The notes below the pieces were generated by a model that saw only the letters and a list, made by a program, of their open reading frames with translations, was not told the DNA's origin and searched no databases. Shown in pieces: positions 35,820 through 43,807 of a stretch of 64,000 nt of DNA. The translations under genes were made by a program, and so were the position numbers. Each line of letters opens with the position of its first letter. Position 1 is the stretch's first letter. This stretch comes from Pseudomonas putida (GTDB lineage: Bacteria > Pseudomonadota > Gammaproteobacteria > Pseudomonadales > Pseudomonadaceae). The stretch is from positions 2,232,001 to 2,296,000 of the forward strand of contig NZ_MINI01000028.1 in assembly GCF_002906855.1 (NCBI RefSeq). Reading direction: 5' to 3'.

Positions 35820-35847
35820 TTGTCAATTTTACAGCTGTTGCTATATT
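35820..35847 (+). promoter_or_regulatory. Strong sigma-70 promoter of the export gene block
   Basis: TTGTCA (35820-35825), 16-base spacer, TATATT (35842-35847), each five of six to consensus. The predicted start near 35854 gives a leader of about 170 bases before the OPX gene. Confidence 0.65.
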
Positions 35848-35853
35848 CCAGTA

Positions 35854-36026
35854 GCCAGCGCCCTAGGTGCGCACAGCAGTAAGAGACAGGCAGGGCGGCA
35901 TCGCGGTAAAGGGCCTCGAGGATGGGTGAGGCCGTCGCAGCAGGCACGCTGCGAGCGGAGCGAGAGGTTCGTCGTTGTACTCATTCAGTGCTCTTAACCT
36001 GGGCCGACTGGCCGGAGGGATCCCTC
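35854..36026 (+). promoter_or_regulatory. Long structured leader of the OPX-EpsL-Wzz-kinase block, with ops-like element
   Basis: The leader holds GGCCTC...GAGGCC (35912-35932 region) and TCGCAGC/GCTGCGA (35935-35954) hairpins in tandem. Just before them, GGCGGCATCGCGG (35894-35906) resembles the enterobacterial ops element GGCGGTAGCGTGC that recruits RfaH to long polysaccharide operons. No known riboswitch consensus was recognised. Confidence 0.4.
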
Positions 36027-36569
36027 ATGGTACGTTTGCTGATGTCCGTTCTCTGCGCTCTGGTGGTCTGGTCTGGCACCGCTGCCGCCGATACTTCCTC
36101 TACTTACCTGTTAAGCCCCGGTGACAAAGTCATGATCTCGGTCTGGCAGGAAGACACCCTGCGTCAGGAAACCGTGGTCCTTCCCGATGGCAGTATTACC
36201 TTCCCGCTGGCGGGGCGCGTGGATGTCGCCGGCCTTGAAGCCACCGCCGTGGCGAAAAAGATCGAGACCGCACTGAAGCCATATCTGGCCCAGCCGAATG
36301 TCAGCGTGGTCGTCACCAGCACCGCTGGCAATCTGGTGTATGTTCAAGGCAAAGTGATCAAGCCCGGACCGGTGCCGATGGCAGGCCCTACGGCGGTGCT
36401 TCAGGCCCTGAGCATGTCGGGTGGAATGGACAAATTCGCCGACGAAAGTGCCATCAAGGTCATTCGCGGCCAAAAGGTCATGCCGGTGCGTTACAAGGAT
36501 CTGGTTTCTGGGCGTGACATGTCCACCAACTTCCAACTTCAGGCTGGCGATACGCTGGTCGTACCCTGA
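36027..36569 (+). CDS. Short polysaccharide export protein (OPX, Wza-type, periplasmic)
   Basis: 180 residues. A Sec signal peptide (VRLLMSVLCALVVWSGTAAA) has no lipobox Cys, then the Poly_export motif YLLSPGDKVMISVWQEDTLRQETVVLPDGSITFPLAGRV appears, and one SLBB domain (NLVYVQGKVIKPGPVPMAGPTAVLQALSMSGG). It lacks the C-terminal amphipathic helix that forms the Wza outer-membrane pore. Short OPX proteins of this kind are thought to work with a separate barrel, here the next gene. The ATG at 36027 follows GGAGGGA. First gene of the export block. Confidence 0.9.
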   Translation: MVRLLMSVLCALVVWSGTAAADTSSTYLLSPGDKVMISVWQEDTLRQETVVLPDGSITFPLAGRVDVAGLEATAVAKKIETALKPYLAQPNVSVVVTSTAGNLVYVQGKVIKPGPVPMAGPTAVLQALSMSGGMDKFADESAIKVIRGQKVMPVRYKDLVSGRDMSTNFQLQAGDTLVVP

Positions 36570-36594
36570 CTCTCCTAATAACTAAGAACGACTT

Positions 36595-37713
36595 GTGCCT
36601 ATCAATAAAACAACGAGTGTTGTAACGGCAATCATGATGATGCCGTTCTCCGGGGTGGTTGATGCCGCCAACTGGCAGTCTTCAGTCGAGGTTCCCACGA
36701 CTGTCGAGTACGACAGCAACCCATTGCTCCTGACGTCCAAGGAGAAAGGTGTGACGCGTACGATCATTGCGCCTGATTACACCCTGGTAGGTCAGTTCGA
36801 TCGCGATCAGTTGCGCATGGGTGTGGGCATGCATGTGCTGCGTTCATCCGACCGCTCGGTGATGGATGACCGTGAAGACCCGAACCTGCGCCTGGGCTGG
36901 CAGCGCGAGACCGAAAGCGGCGGCTTTGGCCTGCTGGCGCAATACGACGAGAGCTCGACGCTGTCCGGTGCGGTGCAGGATACCGGTGTGATAGTAACCA
37001 CCGACGGCACCCAGAAGATGTCCAGGCTCACGGGCAACTGGAGCAGCGCGGTAACCGAGCGCAGCACCCTGTCCAACGAACTTCGCTACTCCCATGCCAG
37101 CTACGACATCAGTACGCTGACCGGTTATGACGAGTACGCCAACGACTTCAACTGGACGTACGCCTGGAGCGAGCGCACTGACATCATCACTGGCTTCGAA
37201 GCCCGGCGTTACGAGCCAGACAGCAACAGCACGGCCATCGCCACCAACAGCTATGTCCCCAGCATTGGCCTGAAGTATCAGTTCTCCGACAGCCTGGTCG
37301 GCGCCATGCATGTCGGCGTCAACCAGACCAACGGTGCCGGTACTCAGCGCCGTGGTGAAGGCGGCGCATCGCTGACCTACCGTGGCTTGCGTCACGAGGC
37401 CAGCTTCAGTGCCGACCGCACCACGATGTCCAACGCCCAGGGCGGTGCTGCCGAAATGGACATGGTGCGTGGCAGCTGGAGCTACCTGCTGACAGAAACC
37501 ACCCGGGTCGGCGCAGACGCCTGGTGGCAGGACAGCAAAGGGCAGAACCCCAACACTATGCAGACCTACAGCGTCTGGGCCAGCCGGGCGTTTTCGCCGG
37601 CCTGGGACCTGCGTTTTTCGTTGCTGTACAAGGAGCGCCAGCAAAGTGGCCTGCCCAATGCCGACGCTACCATTGCTGGTTTGACGCTGACGTATAGATA
37701 CCCCGACATCTGA
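36595..37713 (+). CDS. EpsL-like outer-membrane beta-barrel of the EPS locus
   Basis: 372 residues. A GTG start at 36595 gives a signal peptide ending GVVDA before ANWQSS; an ATG at 36634 would truncate it. The rest alternates hydrophobic and polar residues over many strands (YTLVGQFDRDQLRMGVGMHV, LSNELRYSHASYD, LRFSLLYKERQQS) and ends TLTYRYPDI, consistent with a 16-18 strand barrel like EpsL of methylotrophs. It is likely the outer-membrane pore for the polymer, working with the short OPX protein. It sits between the OPX and Wzz genes. Confidence 0.8.
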   Translation: MPINKTTSVVTAIMMMPFSGVVDAANWQSSVEVPTTVEYDSNPLLLTSKEKGVTRTIIAPDYTLVGQFDRDQLRMGVGMHVLRSSDRSVMDDREDPNLRLGWQRETESGGFGLLAQYDESSTLSGAVQDTGVIVTTDGTQKMSRLTGNWSSAVTERSTLSNELRYSHASYDISTLTGYDEYANDFNWTYAWSERTDIITGFEARRYEPDSNSTAIATNSYVPSIGLKYQFSDSLVGAMHVGVNQTNGAGTQRRGEGGASLTYRGLRHEASFSADRTTMSNAQGGAAEMDMVRGSWSYLLTETTRVGADAWWQDSKGQNPNTMQTYSVWASRAFSPAWDLRFSLLYKERQQSGLPNADATIAGLTLTYRYPDI

Positions 37714-37733
37714 ATTTCGGATTGGTGGCCACT

Positions 37734-39299
37734 ATGAAATCTGAGTACGAGCTTTCTATCAAAGATTACGTCGCCATCATCAAGGACCGTGCCTTGCTGC
37801 TGGCGATCGTCATAGTGGTCGTGGTGGCCGCTACCATCGGGGTGGCGATCAGTGTGCCGCCAATCTATCAATCGACCGGGACCATTCTGGTGGAGTCGCA
37901 GCAGATCTCCCCAGACCTGGTCTCGGCCGGCAACAACACCTTTGCCGATGAGCGTATCGAGGTCATCCGCCAGCGGGTGATGACCCGCGAGAACCTGGCG
38001 CGGATCATCGAGAAGTACAACCTGTTCGCCGACCGCGGTAGCCGCTTCAGCGAGACCGACAAGATCGAGCAGATGCGCAGTGCGATCGTGGTCGCCACGC
38101 TCAGCACGTACGTCAAGGGGCGCGGTGAGGCCACCGTAGCCTTCACCGTATCCTATGAGGACAAACGTGCGGACGTGGCCAAGGAAGTGGCTGACGAACT
38201 GGTGTCGCTGTTCCTCAACGAGAACATGAAGCAGCGTACCGAACGCGCCACCGAAACCACCGAGTTCCTCTCCCAGGAAGCTGACAAGCTTGGCGCCGAG
38301 CTGGCCGACCTGGAAAACAAGCTGGCGGACTTCAAGCAGGCGCATTCCAATGCCTTGCCTGAAAACCAGCAGTTGCGCATGAGCATGTTGTCGCGCTCGG
38401 AACTGGAGTTCCGTGAGGTGGACCGTGACTACAAGGCTGCGCAGGAAGAACTGCGCTATCTGGAACTGGAACTTGCGGCGGCCAACTCCGGCGTGCCTAC
38501 CCAGGCGGCCAATGGCAGGGCCGTTGCCCCAGACCCTCAGGATCTGCCTGGGTTGAAGGCCGAATACGCCCGACTGCTGACCAAATACACCGAAGCGCAT
38601 CCGGACGTGGTGGCGATCAAACGCAAGATCGATGCGCTCAAGGCATCGGGTAACCAGGGCATTGCCGCAGTGGCTGGCGGCAACCTCGACGCCGCGCGCG
38701 TACGCACCAAGATGGCTGCTGCGCAGTCGCGCATTGCCTCGCTGGCCGATCAGAAGCGCCAGCTGACCACCAAGATGGAAGGCTACGAGGCCGATATCCT
38801 CGAGGCGCCGCAAGTCGAGCGCGGCCTGGTGACGCTGCTGCGTGACCATGACAACGCACGCAAGAAATACGAAGAAATCCGCAACAAGCAGATGGGCGCG
38901 AAGATTACCGAAAGCCTCGAACAGGAAAACAAGGCCGAGCGCTTCGTGCTGCTGGAGCCACCGCTGATGCCGGAAAAACCGGTCAAACCCAACCGCAAGA
39001 AAATCGTCGCCCTTGGCCTGGTGCTGGCACCGGCGGCTGGCGGTGGCCTGGTGATGCTGCTGGAAATGCTCAATCAACGTGTGCGCGGAGTCGGTGCCCT
39101 GGAGAGCGTACTGGGCCGGCGCGTGTTGGTGGCGGTGCCGTATATCTCGACCAAGGCAGAGAAAGCCAGGCGCAAGCGGCTGATGTCGATGATGATCGGT
39201 GCCGGATTGCTGCTGGTTGCTATCCTGTTGGTGGGCGTCCATATTTTTTACATGCCTTTGGACCTCCTGCTTTTCAAAGCTATGGCTCGGTTTGAATAG
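37734..39299 (+). CDS. Polysaccharide co-polymerase Wzz (chain-length determinant)
   Basis: 521 residues. TM1 at about 22-43 (LLLAIVIVVVVAATIGVAIS) is followed by a Wzz domain (PPIYQSTGTILVESQQI), a long coiled coil (about 160-360 with MKQRTERATETTEFLSQEAD and related heptads), the proline-rich PEKPVKPNRKK before TM2 (LGLVLAPAAGGGLVMLLEML), and a further C-terminal hydrophobic segment near 485-510. It has no fused kinase domain; the next gene supplies the ATPase. The overall size and arrangement match the Wzz proteins of exosortase-linked EPS loci. The ATG at 37734 follows GGTGG. Confidence 0.9.
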   Translation: MKSEYELSIKDYVAIIKDRALLLAIVIVVVVAATIGVAISVPPIYQSTGTILVESQQISPDLVSAGNNTFADERIEVIRQRVMTRENLARIIEKYNLFADRGSRFSETDKIEQMRSAIVVATLSTYVKGRGEATVAFTVSYEDKRADVAKEVADELVSLFLNENMKQRTERATETTEFLSQEADKLGAELADLENKLADFKQAHSNALPENQQLRMSMLSRSELEFREVDRDYKAAQEELRYLELELAAANSGVPTQAANGRAVAPDPQDLPGLKAEYARLLTKYTEAHPDVVAIKRKIDALKASGNQGIAAVAGGNLDAARVRTKMAAAQSRIASLADQKRQLTTKMEGYEADILEAPQVERGLVTLLRDHDNARKKYEEIRNKQMGAKITESLEQENKAERFVLLEPPLMPEKPVKPNRKKIVALGLVLAPAAGGGLVMLLEMLNQRVRGVGALESVLGRRVLVAVPYISTKAEKARRKRLMSMMIGAGLLLVAILLVGVHIFYMPLDLLLFKAMARFE

Positions 39300-39310
39300 G
39301 GAGCGCAGCG

Positions 39311-40117
39311 ATGGACAGAAGTACGCCGGCTATTGGTAAGAACATTCACCAGGTATCACCTGTCACGCCCGAGACGCCGCAGGTGCCTTCGGTCATGGAG
39401 AAGCCCGGGGAGCTTGGGCAATTCGATTACGTGCAGACAAAGGTAGTGCCGCTGAATGCGGAACACCTGGAGCGTAACCGGATCGTTTCCTTCAACAAGA
39501 ACTCGAACCTGAGCGGGGCGATCGACCTGCTGCGTACCCAGGTGCTGCAGGCCATGGAAGACAATGGCTGGCGCACGCTGGCGATTACCTCGCCAACCCC
39601 CGAGGCGGGCAAGACAGTGCTGGCCGTCAACCTGGCCATGAGCATCGCCCACCACACCAACAAGACGGCCCTGTTGGTGGACTTCGACCTGCGCCGCCCA
39701 CGGGTTGGCAGCAGTCTCGGCTTGCCGATGGATAAGGCGCTCAACGACGTGCTCGATGGCAAGGCCTGGCTCGAAGAGGCGCTGGTCAACCCGACGCTGC
39801 CACGCTTTGTCGTGTTGCCGACGCGAGAGCCGGTACCGATGTCTACCGAAGTGCTGTCGTCAGCCAAGGTCAACAACCTGATCACCGACCTGCGCGACCG
39901 CTATGACTCGCGCATCTGCATCTTCGACTTGCCGCCCTTGCTGAGTTCGGATGACGCGATCACCGTGCTGCCGAAGTTCGACTGCGTGTTGCTGGTGGTG
40001 GCCAACGGCATGAACAGCAAGAAGGACATCGAGGATTGCCTGTATCACCTGGCTTCATCGAACCTGGTGGGGGCAGTGTTGAACAAGGCGGATGAGCAAC
40101 TGCGGACGTACTACTGA
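39311..40117 (+). CDS. BY-kinase-like ATPase (CpsD/CapB type) partner of Wzz
   Basis: 268 residues. The Walker A region is SPTPEAGKT (94-102), where the usual Gly before x-Gly-Lys is Glu; Walker A' is LLVDFDLRRP (121-130) and Walker B RICIFDLPPLLSSDDA. The C-terminus ends LRTYY, a very short tyrosine cluster compared with most BY-kinases. It follows the Wzz gene by 11 bases, and the pair together would control chain length and polymer assembly. The unusual P-loop may lower catalytic activity, so it could act mainly as a structural switch. Confidence 0.85.
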   Translation: MDRSTPAIGKNIHQVSPVTPETPQVPSVMEKPGELGQFDYVQTKVVPLNAEHLERNRIVSFNKNSNLSGAIDLLRTQVLQAMEDNGWRTLAITSPTPEAGKTVLAVNLAMSIAHHTNKTALLVDFDLRRPRVGSSLGLPMDKALNDVLDGKAWLEEALVNPTLPRFVVLPTREPVPMSTEVLSSAKVNNLITDLRDRYDSRICIFDLPPLLSSDDAITVLPKFDCVLLVVANGMNSKKDIEDCLYHLASSNLVGAVLNKADEQLRTYY

Positions 40118-40124
40118 GGGGTGA

Positions 40125-40154
40125 CCCCTTCGCGTCGAGCCGTCGCGCAAGGGG
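40125..40154. terminator. Bidirectional hairpin between convergent ATPase gene and galE
   Basis: CCCCTTCGCG (40125-40134) pairs with CGCGCAAGGGG (40144-40154, one bulge) around a 9-base loop, eight bases after the ATPase stop and eight before the galE stop. It separates EPS block A from block B. Confidence 0.6.
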
Positions 40155-40161
40155 CTGGCTG

Positions 40162-41124
40162 TCACTTCCAGGGATACTTCAACTCCCACGCCCACGCATG
40201 GTTCACGATCTCATCCAGTAAAGTGTGCGCGGGCTGCCAGCCCAGCACCGACCTGGCCTTTGCCGCATCTGCCACCAGCCGGGGCGGGTCGCCAGCGCGG
40301 CGTGGCGCTTCGATGACATTGATCTGCCGCCCGGTCACCGCGCGCGCAGTATCGATCACTTCCTGCACCGAAAACCCCAGCCCGTTACCCAGGTTGAACG
40401 CCGTGGTCTCGCCGTTGGCCAGCAGGTAGTCCACGGCCAGCGCGTGTGCCGACGCCAGGTCGGCAACGTGGACATAGTCTCGGATGCAAGTACCATCCGG
40501 AGTGTCGTAGTCATGGCCGAACACGGTCACGGCCTCGCGACGCCCGGAGGCCGCCTGCAGGATCAATGGAATCAGGTGGGTTTCCGGCTCATGGCACTCG
40601 CCCAGCTCACCGTCCGGGTCAGCACCAGCCGCGTTGAAGTAACGCAAGCTCACTGAACGCAGGCCATAGGCCCGGTCGAAATCTTCGAGCATCTGTTCCA
40701 CCATCCATTTGGTGCGCCCGTAGGGGTTGATCGGCACCTTGGGGTGTTGCTCGTCGATGGGTACATACTGAGGGTCGCCATACACGGCGGCACTTGAGGA
40801 GAAGATCAGCCGCTTGATGCCTGCCCGTACCATTGCCTCCAACAGGCTCAGGGTTGCGCAGACGTTGTTCTGGTAGTACTTGTCGGGGTCTGCCACCGAC
40901 TCGCCGACCTGGATGAACGAGGCGAAATGGAACACGGCATCGAAGTGATAGTCGCTGAACAGGGCGTCCAGCGCGTGGCCGTCGGCGATGTCCAGGCAGT
41001 CCCACTCGATGCCGGGCGCCGGCGCCTGGAGGTCCGCAACCACCACCTCATGGCCGGCACGCAGCAGGTGCTTGACCATGTGTGAGCCGATATAACCTGC
41101 ACCACCGACAACCAAGTACTTCAT
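40162..41124 (-). CDS. galE: UDP-glucose 4-epimerase
   Basis: Interconverts UDP-glucose and UDP-galactose, supplying UDP-Gal for the polymer. 320 residues. The Rossmann motif VVGGAGYIGSHMV is at the N-terminus, with catalytic Ser in SSSAAVYGD and the YxxxK pair in YGRTKWMVEQ. RYFNAAGADPDGELGE and the C-terminal AFNLGNGLGFSVQEVI are GalE hallmarks. Last gene of the minus-strand block wzy-GH-galE, 75 bases after the hydrolase gene. This suggests that galactose or a derivative is in the repeat unit. Confidence 0.95.
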   Translation of the reverse strand: MKYLVVGGAGYIGSHMVKHLLRAGHEVVVADLQAPAPGIEWDCLDIADGHALDALFSDYHFDAVFHFASFIQVGESVADPDKYYQNNVCATLSLLEAMVRAGIKRLIFSSSAAVYGDPQYVPIDEQHPKVPINPYGRTKWMVEQMLEDFDRAYGLRSVSLRYFNAAGADPDGELGECHEPETHLIPLILQAASGRREAVTVFGHDYDTPDGTCIRDYVHVADLASAHALAVDYLLANGETTAFNLGNGLGFSVQEVIDTARAVTGRQINVIEAPRRAGDPPRLVADAAKARSVLGWQPAHTLLDEIVNHAWAWELKYPWK

Positions 41125-41199
41125 CCAATCCTCCTGGAACAGACGCAGCGTCGAATGCCTGGAATACAGGGCTTCAATGACTGTAGATGGCGATATGCC

Positions 41200-43803
41200 C
41201 TATTTCAAGAACAGCCAGTTGGCCATGTGCTGGCCATCGAACGTGATCAGGTAGCGCCCATCCTTGTAGCTCGCAGGCAGGGCATTTTCCTTGCCGTCGC
41301 TGTTGCGGCTGAAGAGTTTCAGGCCCGCCGGTGCCTTGATGCTCAGGCTGCCTTCGAGTGGTTCGACGTGGAAGGGCGTGACGTCCTCGGGCCTGGGGAT
41401 GGCGCGGCTGCCCAGCGAAATGAGCAAGCTGCGCGACTGGGCGAGTGGCTTGCTGTCGAGGCTCTGCACCACGACACTGGCATAGCCGGTTTTCAGCTGG
41501 ACCTGGATGTCGCCCACGCTCAGCGACTGGCCACCCAGCCAGCCCGTCGCGGCCTGCGTCATGGGCGTATCGATGGTGTAGAGGCCCTGTTGCCAGTTGT
41601 GGCGCAGTTCGCCGCTGTCGCTTACGGCTTCGCTGGCATTGGCATCGATCAGTGACTGCCCAGGGTCTTTCAGCACCTGTGCATCTGCGGGAATTGCACT
41701 GGCCTGTAACCATGGCAACTCTGGAGTTTGCGGCATGGCGATCTGCAGGCGACCTTTCTCCATGGCGGTGCGCAACATCACCGAGTTGGCCGGTGAGATG
41801 TCCTGATTGAACAGGGTCGCCGCGGTGGGTGCGAAAACATAGCGGGTCTTTGCCTGGTGCACGTCCTGGCGCCGATAGAGCAGGGCGGCCGCAGGTAGGG
41901 TGGCGATCAGCCCTGGGTCGTTGTAGGCGTTCCAGTTGTCGGCCCGGCGCCATGGTTCGAAGAACGCCTGCTGGCTGTAGGCGTATTGCATGATCGCGTC
42001 CCAGCCCTGGTGGCTGCCGGTGCCGGCCACGTAAAGTGGCAAGGTGTGGCGGTCAGGCAGGGGGAAGGGTTCGGCGTTCCACTCGGTGACGGTCATCGGC
42101 TTGCCCAGCACCTGGGCCGCGCCCAACCAGTTGATCATGCCGTCGCTGCTCAGCGGATTCTTCTCCAGCTGGCCGAGGCCGCCGTAGCTGTGGGCGTCGA
42201 CCACATCACCAGCCGTCAATGCGGGTAGCGAGGACAGGCCATTGAGGCCCCAGGTGCTGGTGGTGGCGATCGGCACCTTGACCCCTAGCGTGCTGCGCAG
42301 GTAGCCGATCATGTCTGCATAGAAACGCTGCTCCAGGTCGTTGAGGAACAGCTTCGACGGGCCGTGTTCCCAGGCGCGCCAGGTCTTGTCCGCCGGCAGG
42401 TCGTGGCGCTGGGCGAAGGCCTTGGCCTGCTCCATGTAGAGGCGGCTGTGCTTGGGGACATTCTTGTCGGGCAGCAGTGCGTTGCCGAAGTGATGGGTGA
42501 CATCGTTCTCGTTGGTGATCAGCACGGCGGCAATCACCGGGTCGTCCTTGTAGGCGAGCCCGGTGTAGCTGTTGACGTGGGTCAGGTACTGCTCGGCAAA
42601 GCGCTTCAAGGCCTGTTGCATGGTGTCGTTGACGAACAGGTAGCCCTTGAGGCCGGCGACAGCATGGTCCTTGGGCAGCTCGTCGAAGCCATAGATGTTG
42701 TCAGCCGCCGTGACTGGCCGCGACACATGCAGGTCGAGCCAAACGTAGATACCTTCGTCCTTGAGGCTCTTGATCCACAGGTCGATCTTCTTCAGCGACT
42801 CGGCGCTGAGCTGCTGGGTGTCCTTGATCTGCTGCAGGTCGCCAAAGATGTTAGGTGTCACCCACGGGGAGTCGTGGTGGTGCAGGCGAACAAGATTGAA
42901 GCCCAGGGCCGACAGGCGCTTGGCCTGTAGTTTGATTTCCTCGTCGGGAGTACGGAACAGCGCATAGGCCGACAGGTTGGTACCCCAGAAGCGTACTGGG
43001 GTGCCGTCGGCAAACACCAGCTGCTCGCCATCGGACTTGACGAAGCCGCGTTTGCCGGCCGGTTTTTCCGGCGCATTGAGGAAGGACAGGTCAACCGGTG
43101 AAGTGCGCCAGTCGAGCTGGTCATCCGGCCACGTCGTGGGGTCGGTCATGCCAAAGCGTTCAGTGGCGGTCTGGCCGATGGTGATATCCCCGGTCACGCT
43201 CAGCTGTGCCTTGATCTGCTGTTGCCCAGGCTTGATCGGGTCGGTGTAGAAGAAGGTGCGCACCTGGTCGGTGTTGCCGCGTTCGAAATAGACCTTGGCC
43301 AACGGTGGGTCGAAGCGCATTTCGACGTGGGGCCCTTGGGGGTTCTTGCCCCATGACCAGCCGCGGTTATCTGGCAACAGCACCGGGTCGCCCATTTCCC
43401 CGGCAATCAAAGTCGGATCGAAGCGCCAGACGATACCGCCCCCCATCACGTTGCTCTGCCTGCTGTGCGCCTGCAGATCGAAGTCCCAGGTGAGGGTCTG
43501 TGCCTGGGATTTCTGGATGTCGGCCTTCAGGTCGAAGTCCAGCTCCTTGTTGCTGCCGGTCAGTGTGTAACGGTAGGGTCCAACGACCTTGAGCGCAGGA
43601 TAGAACCCGGTCCAGCCCCAGTCCGCGCCCCAGAAGTCGAAGCTGGGCACGAAGGCCGGCCCACCGCCGCGGGTCAGTGTGGGCAGGCCGTTCTGTTCGT
43701 CGACACGCACGACCCACTCGGATGCCCAGGCGCCCAGTGGCAATGCCAGCAGGCCGACCAGTAGCGATGTGCGAGTCCATGTACGCAGGGCAAGGCTGGG
43801 CAT
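41200..43803 (-). CDS. Secreted clan GH-A-like glycoside hydrolase of the EPS locus
   Basis: 867 residues with a signal peptide (TSLLVGLLALPLGAWA). An N-terminal beta domain of about 230 residues precedes a TIM barrel with GFNLVRLHHHDSPWV. The probable acid/base Glu is in VLITNENDVTHH and the nucleophile Glu in MTVTEWNAEPFP, as in clan GH-A enzymes. Beta domains follow to residue 867. It lies four bases after wzy and before galE. Periplasmic or secreted hydrolases in EPS loci commonly trim or release polymer and clear misrouted chains; the bond cleaved is unknown. Confidence 0.85.
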   Translation of the reverse strand: MPSLALRTWTRTSLLVGLLALPLGAWASEWVVRVDEQNGLPTLTRGGGPAFVPSFDFWGADWGWTGFYPALKVVGPYRYTLTGSNKELDFDLKADIQKSQAQTLTWDFDLQAHSRQSNVMGGGIVWRFDPTLIAGEMGDPVLLPDNRGWSWGKNPQGPHVEMRFDPPLAKVYFERGNTDQVRTFFYTDPIKPGQQQIKAQLSVTGDITIGQTATERFGMTDPTTWPDDQLDWRTSPVDLSFLNAPEKPAGKRGFVKSDGEQLVFADGTPVRFWGTNLSAYALFRTPDEEIKLQAKRLSALGFNLVRLHHHDSPWVTPNIFGDLQQIKDTQQLSAESLKKIDLWIKSLKDEGIYVWLDLHVSRPVTAADNIYGFDELPKDHAVAGLKGYLFVNDTMQQALKRFAEQYLTHVNSYTGLAYKDDPVIAAVLITNENDVTHHFGNALLPDKNVPKHSRLYMEQAKAFAQRHDLPADKTWRAWEHGPSKLFLNDLEQRFYADMIGYLRSTLGVKVPIATTSTWGLNGLSSLPALTAGDVVDAHSYGGLGQLEKNPLSSDGMINWLGAAQVLGKPMTVTEWNAEPFPLPDRHTLPLYVAGTGSHQGWDAIMQYAYSQQAFFEPWRRADNWNAYNDPGLIATLPAAALLYRRQDVHQAKTRYVFAPTAATLFNQDISPANSVMLRTAMEKGRLQIAMPQTPELPWLQASAIPADAQVLKDPGQSLIDANASEAVSDSGELRHNWQQGLYTIDTPMTQAATGWLGGQSLSVGDIQVQLKTGYASVVVQSLDSKPLAQSRSLLISLGSRAIPRPEDVTPFHVEPLEGSLSIKAPAGLKLFSRNSDGKENALPASYKDGRYLITFDGQHMANWLFLK

Positions 43804-43807
43804 CGAA

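Noticed and set aside
35704..35997. 97-codon frame between the microprotein and OPX genes
   Set aside because: It overlaps the predicted promoter and structured leader, has no ribosome site, and its product has no recognisable feature.
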